Part shown: positions 1-7,836 of the stretch, piece by piece
Layout: each line of letters begins with the position of its first letter
Numbering within the stretch: the stretch's first letter is position 1
DNA from: Candidatus Sulfopaludibacter sp. SbA3
GTDB taxonomy: Bacteria; Acidobacteriota; Terriglobia; Bryobacterales; Bryobacteraceae
Reading direction: 5' to 3'
Assembly: GCA_945861625.1 (NCBI GenBank)
Contig: CAMAVI010000027.1
Coordinates: forward strand, 1 to 39,017
Length of the DNA: 39,017 bases
Notes under the pieces: generated by a model
The model's input: only the letters and a program-made list of their open reading frames with translations
Databases searched by the model: none
What the model was told of the DNA's origin: nothing
Made by a program: the position numbers and the translations under genes

Positions 1-899
1 TCGAGCGCGAACACAAGAACCTTCTGGAAAAGGGCCCCTCGCGCATTTCACCGTTCTTCATTCCGGCCACCATCGTCAATCTTGCGTCGGGACATGTTTC
101 GATCCGCAACGGCGCAAAAGGCCCGAACTCGGCCACCGCCACGGCCTGCACCACGGGCGCGCATTGCATCGGAGACTCCTTCCGGATCATTCAATACGGC
201 GACGCGGATGTGATGATCTGCGGCGGCGCGGAAGCTGCCGTCACGCCCATGAGTATTGGCGGATTCGCCGCCATGCGCGCGCTCTCCCAGCGCAATGACG
301 ATCCGCAGCATGCCTGCCGGCCCTGGGATAAGGATCGCGATGGCTTTATCGTCGGCGAGGGCGCGGGAGTCCTGATCCTCGAAGAATACGAACACGCCAA
401 GCGCCGGGGAGCGCCGGTCCTGGCCGAGATTGTGGGCTACGGCATGTCGGGCGATGCCCACCACATCACGTCGCCTTCGGAAAACGGCGACGGCGCCTAC
501 CGCGTGATGCGCAACTGCCTGCGCGACGCCGGAATTCAGCCGCACCAGATCGACTACATCAACGCGCATGGCACGTCCACGCCGGTGGGCGATAACATCG
601 AGACCATCGCCATCAAACGTGTTTTCGGCGAGCACGCCTATAAGCTGGCGGTGAGTTCGACGAAATCCATGACCGGGCACTTGTTGGGTGGCGCCGGTGG
701 ACTGGAAGCGGGAATCACGGTCTTGGCCATCCGCGACCAGATCGCGCCTCCCACGATTAATCACGACCACCCCGATCCGGAGTGCGATCTGGATTATGTT
801 CCGAATCACGCGAGGCGTTTAAAGATCGATTACGCGCTTTCGAATTCCTTCGGCTTCGGCGGCACCAACGGGTGCCTCATCTTCAAGAAGCCCGATTAG
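1..899 (+). CDS. fabF: 3-oxoacyl-ACP synthase II (FabF), 5' truncated by window edge
   Basis: Condensing enzyme of type II fatty acid synthesis, elongating acyl-ACP with malonyl-ACP in the cytoplasm. The reading frame is open from the first complete codon at base 3 and ends with TAG at 897-899, leaving about 298 of the usual ~410 residues; the N-terminal part lies outside the window. The nucleophile Cys is seen in TACTTGAH (Cys codon 147-149). The two catalytic His follow in [12 protein letters not shown] and [11 protein letters not shown], and the KAS glycine-rich end FGFGGTNG is intact. The Cys-His-His arrangement separates it from chain-initiating FabH (Cys-His-Asn). etfB follows after 15 bases on the same strand, so the two may be co-transcribed. 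A secondary-metabolism ketosynthase is less likely because no other such genes are near. Confidence 0.95.
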   Translation, partial: EREHKNLLEKGPSRISPFFIPATIVNLASGHVSIRNGAKGPNSATATACTTGAHCIGDSFRIIQYGDADVMICGGAEAAVTPMSIGGFAAMRALSQRNDDPQHACRPWDKDRDGFIVGEGAGVLILEEYEHAKRRGAPVLAEIVGYGMSGDAHHITSPSENGDGAYRVMRNCLRDAGIQPHQIDYINAHGTSTPVGDNIETIAIKRVFGEHAYKLAVSSTKSMTGHLLGGAGGLEAGITVLAIRDQIAPPTINHDHPDPECDLDYVPNHARRLKIDYALSNSFGFGGTNGCLIFKKPD

Positions 900-914
900 T
901 TCCGTACAATCTGT

Positions 915-1685
915 ATGAAAATCCTTGTTGCGATCAAGCAGGTTCCGCTGCGCGACTCGCCTTTGCACGCCAACGCCGCCGGTAAGTGGATCGATGACGG
1001 CGGCCTCAGCTTCGAAGTCAATGAACCAGACGCCTACGCACTCGAAGCCGGCTTGCAACTGAAAGAGCAGCACGGTGGAGAAGTTGTCGTGCTGTGCGCG
1101 GGGCCGGAACGCGCCGGACAAACCATCCGCGAAGCCCTGGCCAAGGGCGCCGACCGTGCGATTCACATCGCGGCCGATAACCTGGAAGCACTCGACACGC
1201 TGGGTTCGGCAAAGCTCCTGGCCGCGGCGGCGGAAACCGAAAAAGCAGATCTCATCCTGACCGGATTGCAGTCCGACGACGTCGGCGCAGGGCAGACGGG
1301 AGTGGTGATGGCCGAACTGCTGGGCATGCCGCACTCGACCATCATCATGCACGCTGAGGTGAAAGCCGGGGGCATCCGTGTCAAGCGTGAACTGGAGAAC
1401 GGCTGGTTCCAGCACATCGAGATGCCTTTGCCCGCCGTGCTGACGATTCAGAGCGGGTCGAGCAAATTGCGCTACGCGACGCTCATGGGTATCAAGAAGG
1501 CCAAGACCAAGGAAGTGAGGCGGCTCACGCCGGCGGAACTCGGCGGATTGCCGGCCGCGGTCGCGAGCATCGAGAAGATCTACACTCCGCGGAAGAATAA
1601 ACAAACGCAAATTTTCGAAGGCGACGCCAAGACCGCCGCCGCGCAATTGATCGAGAAGCTGAAGTTCGAGGCACGTGTCATATGA
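915..1685 (+). CDS. etfB: Electron transfer flavoprotein beta subunit
   Basis: Small subunit of the soluble ETF heterodimer, which passes electrons from acyl-CoA and other flavin dehydrogenases towards the quinone pool. The 256-residue length is normal. The N-terminus MKILVAIKQVP and the following NEPDAYALEAGLQL segment are the usual adenine-nucleotide alpha-hydrolase-like fold of the beta subunit, and GLQSDDVGAGQTG is the nucleotide-binding loop. Its stop overlaps the etfA start as ATGA at 1682-1685, so the two subunits are translationally coupled. No dehydrogenase or ETF-quinone oxidoreductase gene is adjacent in this window, so the electron donor cannot be named. Confidence 0.96.
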   Translation: MKILVAIKQVPLRDSPLHANAAGKWIDDGGLSFEVNEPDAYALEAGLQLKEQHGGEVVVLCAGPERAGQTIREALAKGADRAIHIAADNLEALDTLGSAKLLAAAAETEKADLILTGLQSDDVGAGQTGVVMAELLGMPHSTIIMHAEVKAGGIRVKRELENGWFQHIEMPLPAVLTIQSGSSKLRYATLMGIKKAKTKEVRRLTPAELGGLPAAVASIEKIYTPRKNKQTQIFEGDAKTAAAQLIEKLKFEARVI

Positions 1686-2665
1686 GTGTTCTCGCCGTGC
1701 TCGAACAGAGCGGTGGCCAGTGGCATCGCACGTCCTGGGAGACGCTGGCGGCAAGCCAGCAACTCGCAGCCGCGCTTGGCCAACCCGTGGAAGCGGCGGT
1801 TATTGGTACGGGCATTCATGTGCTGGCCGCGGAGGCCTCCGCCCGCAAGTTGGCGAAAGTGTGGGCGATCGAGCACGATCTGCTCGATGTCTATACTGCC
1901 GACGGCTACACGGCGGCCCTGGAACAACTGCTACGCAAGGCGCAGCCCTCGCTGGTGCTGTTCCCGCACACCTATCAGGTCCGCGACTTCGCCCCCAAGC
2001 TGGCCACACGGTTTTCCCAGGTGCTGGTGAGCGATGTCATTGCGGCGCGCAGCGACGGCGGCGCATTGACTCTCGTACGCCAATATTTCCAGGGCAAACT
2101 GAACGGCGACGTCAAGGTCACCGGAGACGGCCCCGTGTTTGCGTCGCTGCAAGCCGGAGCCTGGAGAGCCGATGCGCTGGAGAACGGCCCAACGGCTGCC
2201 ACGGTGGAGACTTTCGTTCCGGAATTAAGCGCCGCGCAGATCCGCCAGAAGCCGGAGCCGCCGTTCCGCGAAGCCGCGCGCGCGGTGGACCTCACGCAGG
2301 CCGGCATCATCGTGTCCGTGGGCCGCGGCATCAAGGAGCAAGCCAACATTGCCGTGGTGGAGGATCTGGCGCGGGCGCTGGGCGCTGAACTCGCCGCGTC
2401 ACGCCCGATCTGCGACGCCGGATGGCTGCCCATGGAACGCCAGGTCGGCAGTTCGGGGCAGACCGTTGCGCCCAAAATGTACGTCGCCGTGGGTATCTCC
2501 GGCGCCATTCAGCACCTGGTCGGCATGAAGGGCGCCAAGACTATCGTGGCCATCAACAAAGATCCCAACGCACCGATCTTCGAAGTCGCCGACTACGGAA
2601 TCGTGGGCGACCTGTTCGAAGTCGTTCCCGCGCTGGCGGAAGCAGCGAGAAAAGCGAAGGGCTAA
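1682..2665 (+). CDS. etfA: Electron transfer flavoprotein alpha subunit
   Basis: Large ETF subunit, which holds the redox-active FAD. It has 327 residues: an N-terminal ETF domain (about 1-190) and a C-terminal FAD domain. The FAD domain shows RPICDAGWLPMERQVG, then GQTVAPKMYVAVGISGA and the INKDPNAPIFEVADYGIVGD signature, all typical of the FAD-binding half. Translation is coupled to etfB by the 4-base ATGA overlap. The 3' end overlaps by 4 bases the end of the convergent VOC gene, and I see no hairpin terminator between them. Confidence 0.96.
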   Translation: MSVLAVLEQSGGQWHRTSWETLAASQQLAAALGQPVEAAVIGTGIHVLAAEASARKLAKVWAIEHDLLDVYTADGYTAALEQLLRKAQPSLVLFPHTYQVRDFAPKLATRFSQVLVSDVIAARSDGGALTLVRQYFQGKLNGDVKVTGDGPVFASLQAGAWRADALENGPTAATVETFVPELSAAQIRQKPEPPFREAARAVDLTQAGIIVSVGRGIKEQANIAVVEDLARALGAELAASRPICDAGWLPMERQVGSSGQTVAPKMYVAVGISGAIQHLVGMKGAKTIVAINKDPNAPIFEVADYGIVGDLFEVVPALAEAARKAKG

Positions 2666-3066
2666 GGCGTCGGGCCGGGGCCGACTAAGTCCCAACGGTT
2701 CCCTTCCAGGTCCAGAAACACAGCAACCTTGCCGTAAGCCTCCACCCGAGGCGCTGAGGCAAAGCGGACGCCACCATCCACCATTCGTTGGTACGCCGCA
2801 TCGAAGTCGTCGACGCGCAGGAACAGGCCAACGCGGCCCGCGAATTGCTGCCCGATCGCGGCAACCTGCTGTTCGCCATCGGCGCGGGCAAGCAGGATTC
2901 CGGTCTGGGCTCCGGGCGGCCTGACAACCACCCAACGCTTCGGACGCCCATCGTTCGTTTGCGATGGCGTGTCCTCGACCAAGTCAAACTGAAGCACGTC
3001 GACGAAGAACCGAATCGCGGGATCGTAGTCCCGCACAACCAATGCCACTAACTCGAGATTCGCCAT
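2662..3066 (-). CDS. VOC (glyoxalase/bleomycin-resistance fold) family protein
   Basis: Small 134-residue single-domain protein of the vicinal oxygen chelate fold. The first beta-alpha-beta module begins LELVALVVRDYDPAIRFFVDVLQF, and the second carries GLFLRVDDFDAAYQRMVDGGVRF and ends in VAVFLDLEGNRWDLVGP. The terminal E-G-N-R-W-D-L pattern is typical of the family. Members range from metal-dependent lyases and dioxygenases to non-catalytic binding proteins, and substrate cannot be read from the sequence. It is convergent with etfA and lies 14 bases upstream of gpsA on the same strand reading direction (gpsA ends at 3081), so it is probably a separate transcript tail of the gpsA operon. Confidence 0.85.
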   Translation of the reverse strand: MANLELVALVVRDYDPAIRFFVDVLQFDLVEDTPSQTNDGRPKRWVVVRPPGAQTGILLARADGEQQVAAIGQQFAGRVGLFLRVDDFDAAYQRMVDGGVRFASAPRVEAYGKVAVFLDLEGNRWDLVGPGPTP

Positions 3067-3080
3067 GGGAAAAAGTCCGT

Positions 3081-4085
3081 CTACTCGCCCTTGAGCGAGC
3101 GCTCCATCAGATCGCGCACGGCCTGGCGCGGCGACTCGCCGTGATGCAGCACGGCGGCCATCCGTTCGATGATGGGCAGGTCGACGCCATAGCGGGCACC
3201 CAGCGCCACGGCAGCGCGGCAGGTTTCCACGCCCTCGGCGATCATCGGAGTGGATGCGGTGATCTCGGCCAGCGTCTTACCACGCGCCAGTTCGATGCCC
3301 ACGCGGCGATTACGGCTCAACTCACCGCTGCACGTCAGCACCAGATCGCCCAAGCCAGCCAGGCCCGCCAGCGTCATTGGTTGTGCGCCCATCGCCACGG
3401 CTAAGCGCGTGATCTCCGCAAGCCCTCGCGTGATCAACGCGGCCTGGGTGTTGTTACCGAGACCGAGCCCCTGGACCACGCCCGCGGCAATGGCGATCAC
3501 GTTCTTGAGCGCGCCGCCGACTTCAACACCGATCACATCTGAATTCGTGTAAAGGCGGAAGGTGGGGCCGGAAAACGCCGCCTGCACCGTGCTGGCAACT
3601 TCCGCGTCACTCGAAGCAATCACCAGCGCCGCTGGCTCGCCCTGGGCCACTTCCCTGGCGAAGGTGGGGCCGGAAAGCACGGCGATCCGGGTCTGATGCT
3701 GTGCTACTTCGCTCAAGACCTGCGACATCCGCAGCGGCGTCCCGTTTTCGACTCCCCCGTTTTCAAATCCTTTAGTCGCGCTGACGAAAATCACGGAAGG
3801 GTCGAGCTGAGGCACGATGCGCTCGTAGAGACCGCGGGCATGTTTCGAAGGCACGACGCACAGCAAGATCCGCGCGCCATCCATCACCGCACTCAGATCT
3901 GCGACGACGTGGACATTGTCGGGGAGACGTGTTGCTGGGAGATAAATATCGTTTTCGCGCGACGCCGTCATGCGCGCCGCCAGATCTTCCTCAAAGACCC
4001 ACAGGCGAATGCTGGCGAAGCGGGGCGCGAGTACAACGGCCAGAGCCGTACCCCAACTGCCTCCGCCCAGGATGGCTAACGTCAC
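3081..4085 (-). CDS. gpsA: NAD(P)H-dependent glycerol-3-phosphate dehydrogenase
   Basis: Reduces dihydroxyacetone phosphate to sn-glycerol-3-phosphate for phospholipid synthesis. At 334 residues it has full length. The Rossmann motif GGGSWGTALA is at residues 7-16. ATKGFENG is present, the substrate-binding/catalytic Lys region GGALKNVIAIAAG follows, and the C-terminal domain contains GLAGLGDLVLTCSGELSRNRRVG, all diagnostic of GpsA. Its ATG overlaps the plsY stop by 4 bases (4082-4085), so the product of GpsA is used directly by the enzyme encoded upstream. Confidence 0.97.
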   Translation of the reverse strand: MTLAILGGGSWGTALAVVLAPRFASIRLWVFEEDLAARMTASRENDIYLPATRLPDNVHVVADLSAVMDGARILLCVVPSKHARGLYERIVPQLDPSVIFVSATKGFENGGVENGTPLRMSQVLSEVAQHQTRIAVLSGPTFAREVAQGEPAALVIASSDAEVASTVQAAFSGPTFRLYTNSDVIGVEVGGALKNVIAIAAGVVQGLGLGNNTQAALITRGLAEITRLAVAMGAQPMTLAGLAGLGDLVLTCSGELSRNRRVGIELARGKTLAEITASTPMIAEGVETCRAAVALGARYGVDLPIIERMAAVLHHGESPRQAVRDLMERSLKGE

Positions 4086-4681
4086 TTGCCGCTCCAGGAG
4101 AAAACGTTCTCAGTACCCGCACGCAGGCGCTGCCAATTGGACTTGTGCCGGTAGATAACAAACACCCCGGCCACAAACGCGGCGGCGGTAGTCTGAAATG
4201 GTGGATGGAGAATGATCCACACGCCGAACGGAAATGTGGCGGCACACAGAATGGAACCCGCCGAAATGCGGCGCGTGACCGCCACGACAGCGACAAACAG
4301 CAGAGCAACGGCAACCAGCGGCAGCGGCGTCAGATACGCGAATGCTCCGACGAAACTTGCCACGGCTTTACCGCCTTGGAATTTCAGGAATACCGGATAC
4401 GAGTGGCCGGCCATCACCGCCAGCGCGGCCAGGCTGGTCCATTCCAGGGCATCGCCTGTGAGCATGGCGGCTATCCACACCGCCGCGAATCCTTTTGCGA
4501 TATCGAGCAGCAAAGTTGCCAGACCGACGCCGCGCCCGGACGTGCGGAAGACATTCGTGGCTCCGATGTTGCCGCTGCCGGAAGCGCGCACGTCCGCGCC
4601 GCTGGTCCATTTCACCAGCAGATATCCAAACGGGACGGAACCCAGCAGGTAAGCGATGAAAAGTGTTAACAATCCAAGCAT
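4082..4681 (-). CDS. plsY: Acyl-phosphate:glycerol-3-phosphate acyltransferase PlsY
   Basis: Integral membrane enzyme that transfers an acyl group from acyl-phosphate to the sn-1 position of glycerol-3-phosphate, giving lysophosphatidic acid. The 199 residues contain about five hydrophobic membrane segments. The three conserved PlsY motifs are visible: GSGNIGATNVFR (about 36-47), KFQGGKAVASFVGAF (about 103-117) and the C-terminal YRHKSNWQRLRAGTE. It overlaps gpsA by 4 bases and lies 5 bases downstream of thpR, so thpR-plsY-gpsA probably form one operon. Confidence 0.96.
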   Translation of the reverse strand: MLGLLTLFIAYLLGSVPFGYLLVKWTSGADVRASGSGNIGATNVFRTSGRGVGLATLLLDIAKGFAAVWIAAMLTGDALEWTSLAALAVMAGHSYPVFLKFQGGKAVASFVGAFAYLTPLPLVAVALLFVAVVAVTRRISAGSILCAATFPFGVWIILHPPFQTTAAAFVAGVFVIYRHKSNWQRLRAGTENVFSWSGK

Positions 4682-4686
4682 GATGA

Positions 4687-5244
4687 TTACAAAGGGAACG
4701 CCGCAAGCCGCGTGTATTGGCCGCCGCGGGAAAGATAGAGTGAAAAATGCGTGGCACGGAAGGCGCCAAAATCAAAATCTCCGCCGTTGGATAGGCTCCG
4801 CGCTTTTTCTTGCAGCGCTTCCAACGACACAGCTTCGCGGATACGCGCCAGCGTCAGGTGGGGTGAGAAAGAACGCTCTTCCACGGGCACGCCCAGCGCG
4901 GCCACGGCTTGTTCCGTCTCCCGAGCGAGCGCCCGAAGCGGCTCACCGCCCTCCACGCCGGTCCAAAACACGCGTGGCTGCCGCTCGTTAGGAAACCAGC
5001 CAACGCCTTTCACACGAATTTCGATGGGGCCCGCCACCGGCACAGTCGCCAACGCCAGCGTCATGTCCGCAATGCGATCTTCGGGCCATTCACCGATAAA
5101 CTTCGTGGTGATGTGCACGTTCGCCACCGGGCTCCAGCGCAACTTCGCCGTGGTCATCTGCGCCGTGGGCCGCAATTGCCGCTGGAAAGCATCGAGGGCG
5201 GCCCTCATGGAATCCGGAATATCGATAGCCACGAATAAACGCAT
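4687..5244 (-). CDS. thpR: RNA 2',3'-cyclic phosphodiesterase (2'-5' RNA ligase family)
   Basis: A 2H phosphoesterase of 185 residues. The two HxTx catalytic motifs are present: HITTKFIGE in the N-terminal half and HLTLARI in the C-terminal half. The start MRLFVAIDIPD is the typical ThpR N-terminus. Members hydrolyse RNA ends with 2',3'-cyclic phosphates; the physiological substrate is not established for most bacteria. Only 20 bases separate its ATG from that of the divergent DNA glycosylase gene, so the promoters must overlap or lie inside the neighbouring gene. Confidence 0.93.
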   Translation of the reverse strand: MRLFVAIDIPDSMRAALDAFQRQLRPTAQMTTAKLRWSPVANVHITTKFIGEWPEDRIADMTLALATVPVAGPIEIRVKGVGWFPNERQPRVFWTGVEGGEPLRALARETEQAVAALGVPVEERSFSPHLTLARIREAVSLEALQEKARSLSNGGDFDFGAFRATHFSLYLSRGGQYTRLAAFPL

Positions 5245-5264
5245 GCGAAACTATTTAGTGTAGT

Positions 5265-5822
5265 ATGCGGAGCACTCCCCTTACCTACAACACGACCCGC
5301 GCATTTTACGCGCGGCCGACGGTGGAGGTGGCGCGCGATCTTCTCGGAACCATTTTGCGCCATGGTGCCGCGGCGGCGCGCATTGTGGAAGTGGAAGCTT
5401 ACCTCGGCGAAAGTGATACGGCGGCGCACTCGGCGCGCGGACCGACGCCTCGCACACAAGTGCTTTTCGGACCGCCCGGGCACGCGTATGTGTATCTAAT
5501 CTACGGAATGCACTACTGCTTGAATATCGCCGCGGAGCGCGAAGGCAAGGCCGGTTGCGTGCTGATTCGCGCGGTGGAGCCCATCGCGGGCGTGGGCCTC
5601 CCCACCAACGGTCCCGGCAAGCTTACGCGCGCGCTGGGGATCACGCTGGAGCACTACGGGGCGGATCTGACGGGCGGGTCTTTGATCGTGTGCGCGCCGG
5701 CACGGCGCACAACATTCGATATCGGTGTGTCGCCGCGCATCAGGATTAAGAAGGCAATCGACCTGCCACTGCGCTTCTTTATCCAAGGCAACCGCTACGT
5801 GAGCGGGTCTGTTCCAAAATGA
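5265..5822 (+). CDS. DNA-3-methyladenine glycosylase (AAG/MPG family)
   Basis: Base excision repair enzyme that removes alkylated purines. The 185 residues are a normal bacterial length. Family features are RDLLGTILRH, the catalytic Glu region RIVEVEAYLG, DTAAHSARGPTPR (equivalent to the human AHxxxGxTxRN segment), the HAYVYLIYGMHYCLN core strand, the loop RAVEPIAG and NGPGKLTRALGI. No Shine-Dalgarno sequence precedes the ATG (TTTAGTGTAGT upstream), which suggests a leaderless message. The TGA stop at 5820-5822 directly abuts the TAG of the convergent SDR gene. Confidence 0.95.
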   Translation: MRSTPLTYNTTRAFYARPTVEVARDLLGTILRHGAAAARIVEVEAYLGESDTAAHSARGPTPRTQVLFGPPGHAYVYLIYGMHYCLNIAAEREGKAGCVLIRAVEPIAGVGLPTNGPGKLTRALGITLEHYGADLTGGSLIVCAPARRTTFDIGVSPRIRIKKAIDLPLRFFIQGNRYVSGSVPK

Positions 5823-6695
5823 CTAGCCGCGCGCGCCGCCACTGACAATCAGGATCTCGCCCGAAACGTAATCGGATAAAGGCGAGCAGAAGAACAGGAC
5901 CGCGCCTGCCGCTTCCTCCACCGTGCCGATGCGCCCCAGGGGACAGGCGGCCTTGGCGGCATCCAGCAGCGCTTGCGACGCGCCCACCGGGATTTGCCGG
6001 CCCGCCATCTCTATCGTGGGCGGCGCGTTCTTGTCGTTTTTATTTTTATCGATAGGCTGAATCAGGCGCGTATCGATTAAACCGAAGCCGACCGAATTCA
6101 CGTTCACGTTGTAGCGGCCCCACTCCTTCGCCAGAACCTTAGTCAGTCCGTTGATGCCCGCCTTCCCTGCCCCATAACCAGCTTGCCCAGGAATGCCGTC
6201 TACTCCCGATACAGACGTGATATTCACCACCTTGCGCATCACACGGCGGCCCTCGGCGGCTTCCCGCTTGGCGGCGTCGCGAATCCATTGTGAGGCCGCA
6301 CGCAGAATCCGGAACGGGGCAACCATATGGATGTTGAGCATAGCCTGGAACTGCTCGTCGGTCATCTTCTGGATCACGTTGTCCCACACGTAGCCCGCAT
6401 TGTTGACAATGATGTCGAGTGAGCCGAAGGCGGCGAGCGTGGCGTCCACCAGCCGCCCCGGAAAATCGGGAACGGTCAGATCGCCGGCGAGGAAACGGGC
6501 GTGGGCCCCTAGCTCGGCCGCTGTTTCTTCAAGCGCCGCCTGGTCGATGTCGGCGAGCATCACCGATGCCCCACAAGACACGAGCTTGCGCGCCACGGCG
6601 CGTCCAATGCCGCGGCCGGAGCCGGTCACCAGCGCCGTCTTGCCCTCCAACGTAAACGGAGGGGCCGCGAACGGAGCGGCGGGAGAGTGTGCCAT
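5823..6695 (-). CDS. SDR family oxidoreductase (FabG-like)
   Basis: Classical short-chain dehydrogenase/reductase using NAD(P)H. The dinucleotide motif GSGRGIG lies near residue 26, NNAG (IIVNNAGYVWDN) is present, and the catalytic Ser-Tyr-Lys set is in NITSVSG and YGAGKAG. The C-terminal segment SDYVSGEILIVSGG is typical of FabG-type enzymes. It is about 290 residues, longer than FabG itself because of a 20-residue proline/alanine-rich N-terminal extension and an insert around KNKNDKN. I chose the ATG at 6695; an in-frame TTG at 6707 is a weaker option. The nearby fabF is not in the same operon, so a role in fatty acid synthesis is possible but unproven. Confidence 0.9.
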   Translation of the reverse strand: MAHSPAAPFAAPPFTLEGKTALVTGSGRGIGRAVARKLVSCGASVMLADIDQAALEETAAELGAHARFLAGDLTVPDFPGRLVDATLAAFGSLDIIVNNAGYVWDNVIQKMTDEQFQAMLNIHMVAPFRILRAASQWIRDAAKREAAEGRRVMRKVVNITSVSGVDGIPGQAGYGAGKAGINGLTKVLAKEWGRYNVNVNSVGFGLIDTRLIQPIDKNKNDKNAPPTIEMAGRQIPVGASQALLDAAKAACPLGRIGTVEEAAGAVLFFCSPLSDYVSGEILIVSGGARG

Positions 6696-6764
6696 ACGCT
6701 CTATCAAACCACTTTTGGCCTGACGTTTTGTGACATGACTTTTGGGCGGCGCATGGAGACGGGA

Positions 6765-6773
6765 TGCTATACT
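6765..6773 (+). promoter_or_regulatory. Extended -10 promoter for tRNA-Pro
   Basis: TGC-TATACT is an extended -10 element (TG at 6765-6766, hexamer 6768-6773). It lies about 75 bases before the mature tRNA 5' end, leaving a leader of about 68 bases. No good -35 hexamer is visible at 17 bases, as is usual with extended -10 promoters. Confidence 0.5.
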
Positions 6774-6848
6774 GACCGAGAGTCAGCAGTTTCCCGAAAG
6801 GCCCTCCGCTTGTTTGTTTCTGGCCTATCCCGCTGGCTCTTCCGTCGT

Positions 6849-6925
6849 CGGGGCGTGGCTCAGCCTGGTAGAGCGCCTGGTTCGGGTCCAGGAGGCCGGA
6901 GGTTCGAATCCTCTCGCCCCGACCA
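6849..6925 (+). tRNA. tRNA-Pro(CGG) with encoded CCA
   Basis: The sequence folds as a complete 77-nt cloverleaf. The acceptor stem CGGGGCG pairs fully with CGCCCCG, the D arm contains CTCAGCCTGGTAGAG, and the anticodon stem CCTGG/CCAGG encloses the loop TTCGGGT, giving anticodon CGG at 6883-6885. The T arm is GGAGG-TTCGAAT-CCTCT and is followed by discriminator A and CCA. C1-G72 is typical of bacterial tRNA-Pro. A degenerate copy of its 3' half lies 2.1 kb downstream (9025-9072), so this gene is the attachment site of an inserted element. The tRNA itself remains intact. Confidence 0.97.
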
Positions 6926-6989
6926 ATTCTCGCATAAGCCCACGCCCAAACCTTCACAAAGCGCCAGCCGATAGATATATCCAATTTTG

Positions 6990-6995
6990 TATAAT
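6990..6995 (+). promoter_or_regulatory. Consensus -10 of the toxin-antitoxin operon
   Basis: A perfect TATAAT lies 6 bases before the GTG start of the toxin frame at 7002, so the message would begin at or next to the start codon (leaderless). The -35 region is poor. The AT-rich stretch just upstream (GATATATCC, near 6974-6982) could bind the HigA-like antitoxin, but I see no clear palindrome. Confidence 0.5.
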
Positions 6996-7001
6996 CAGGA
7001 A

Positions 7002-7340
7002 GTGTCGAGTCGGAAGCCAATCGCCTGGATGGGTGACAGTCGGGCCCGGTTGCAGGCGGCCCCGGCTGACATTCGTTCGGACGCGGGCTACCAATTGGGC
7101 TTGGTTTAGCGCGGCGAAGTGCCTGAGGATTTTAAGCCGTTGCCGGACGTCGGTTCGGGCGTGATGGAGATCCGCGTTCACGGCGACAACCAGTACCGAG
7201 TGTTCTACGTCGCCCGATACGAGGAAGCCGTCTACGTCCTTCACTGCTTCGTCAAGAAGACCCAGGCGACCCGAAAGGCCGATCTCGACTTGGGCCGAAA
7301 ACGATATGCTGCTTTGGTTGCGGCCAGGAAATCGAAATGA
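7002..7340 (+). pseudogene. HigB-like (RelE fold, phage-related) toxin interrupted by in-frame TAG
   Basis: Reading from GTG at 7002, the frame gives a complete HigB/COG4679-type toxin of 112 residues except for a TAG at 7107-7109 (codon 36). Before the stop it reads SSRKPIAWMGDSRARLQ and AGYQLGLV. After it comes RGEVPEDFKPLPDVGSG, then the core strand EIRVHGDNQYRVFYVA and AVYVLHCFVKKTQ. In this family the position before RGE or QGE is usually Gln, so a CAG-to-TAG change is the simplest origin. Without readthrough, only a restart at GTG 7119 (73 residues) could give product, and it would lack the first helices. The family cleaves mRNA on the ribosome. The stop TGA overlaps a possible ATG of the antitoxin (7337-7340). 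Confidence 0.85.
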
Positions 7341-7351
7341 AGGAGAAAGCC

Positions 7352-7666
7352 ATGAAGACCACGATTGACACGACGATCACCATGGGCAGCGGTGACGTTT
7401 TTACCGATCTCGGTTTCTCACCCGCCGAGTCCAGGAACCTGCGCATCCGGTCAGAGATGATGACGGCCCTGCGGAAGTTCATCGAAAAGGAAGGCTTGAC
7501 TCAAGCCGACGCAGCCAAGCGCCTGAAGGTGAGTCAGCCCAGAGTCTCGGATTTGACACGCGGCAAGATCAGCCGATTTTCGCTGGACACGCTCGTCAAC
7601 ATGCTTACTGACGCCGGCCTGGAGGTGGATTTCCGCATCAAGCCACCGTCGCGGCGGGTGGCCTAG
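7352..7666 (+). CDS. HigA-like XRE-family antitoxin
   Basis: DNA-binding antitoxin of 104 residues paired with the upstream HigB-like toxin. A helix-turn-helix of the XRE type is clear at about 46-75: LTQADAAKRLKVSQPRVSDLTRGK, here quoted in two parts as LTQADAAKRLKV and SQPRVSDLTRGK. The following FSLDTLVNMLTDAGLEV is the usual C-terminal helix. I chose ATG 7352 because AGGAG (7341-7345) sits 6 bases before it; ATG 7337, overlapping the toxin stop, has no such site. The antitoxin is intact although its toxin frame is broken, so it may now be an orphan regulator or protect against related toxins elsewhere. It ends in TAG, which argues against general reassignment of TAG in this element. Confidence 0.88.
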   Translation: MKTTIDTTITMGSGDVFTDLGFSPAESRNLRIRSEMMTALRKFIEKEGLTQADAAKRLKVSQPRVSDLTRGKISRFSLDTLVNMLTDAGLEVDFRIKPPSRRVA

Positions 7667-7749
7667 CTATCGCTACTGGGGCGGTGCAGCCAAGCGTGCC
7701 CTCACCGTCTGCTAGAGTCATCAGCAGCATATCTAGATGATCACCATGT

Positions 7750-7758
7750 TGTTATACT
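7750..7758 (+). promoter_or_regulatory. Extended -10 promoter upstream of the TIR gene
   Basis: TGT-TATACT matches an extended -10 (hexamer 7753-7758). Transcription would begin near 7765, about 18 bases before the in-frame ATG at 7783 and about 72 before the GTG at 7837. It suggests that the TIR gene has its own promoter, separate from the toxin-antitoxin operon. Confidence 0.42.
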
Positions 7759-7836
7759 AACGAGTTCCATTCTTTCTCGCCAATGGCAAAACGAACAGAA
7801 TCTTCGAAAGCCGCTGAATCTAACTAAACTGCGGTT

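Noticed and set aside
48-809. Long open frame on the minus strand opposite fabF
   Set aside because: It is the antisense shadow of a clear fabF with intact catalytic motifs; the translation is Arg/His/Val-rich without any domain.
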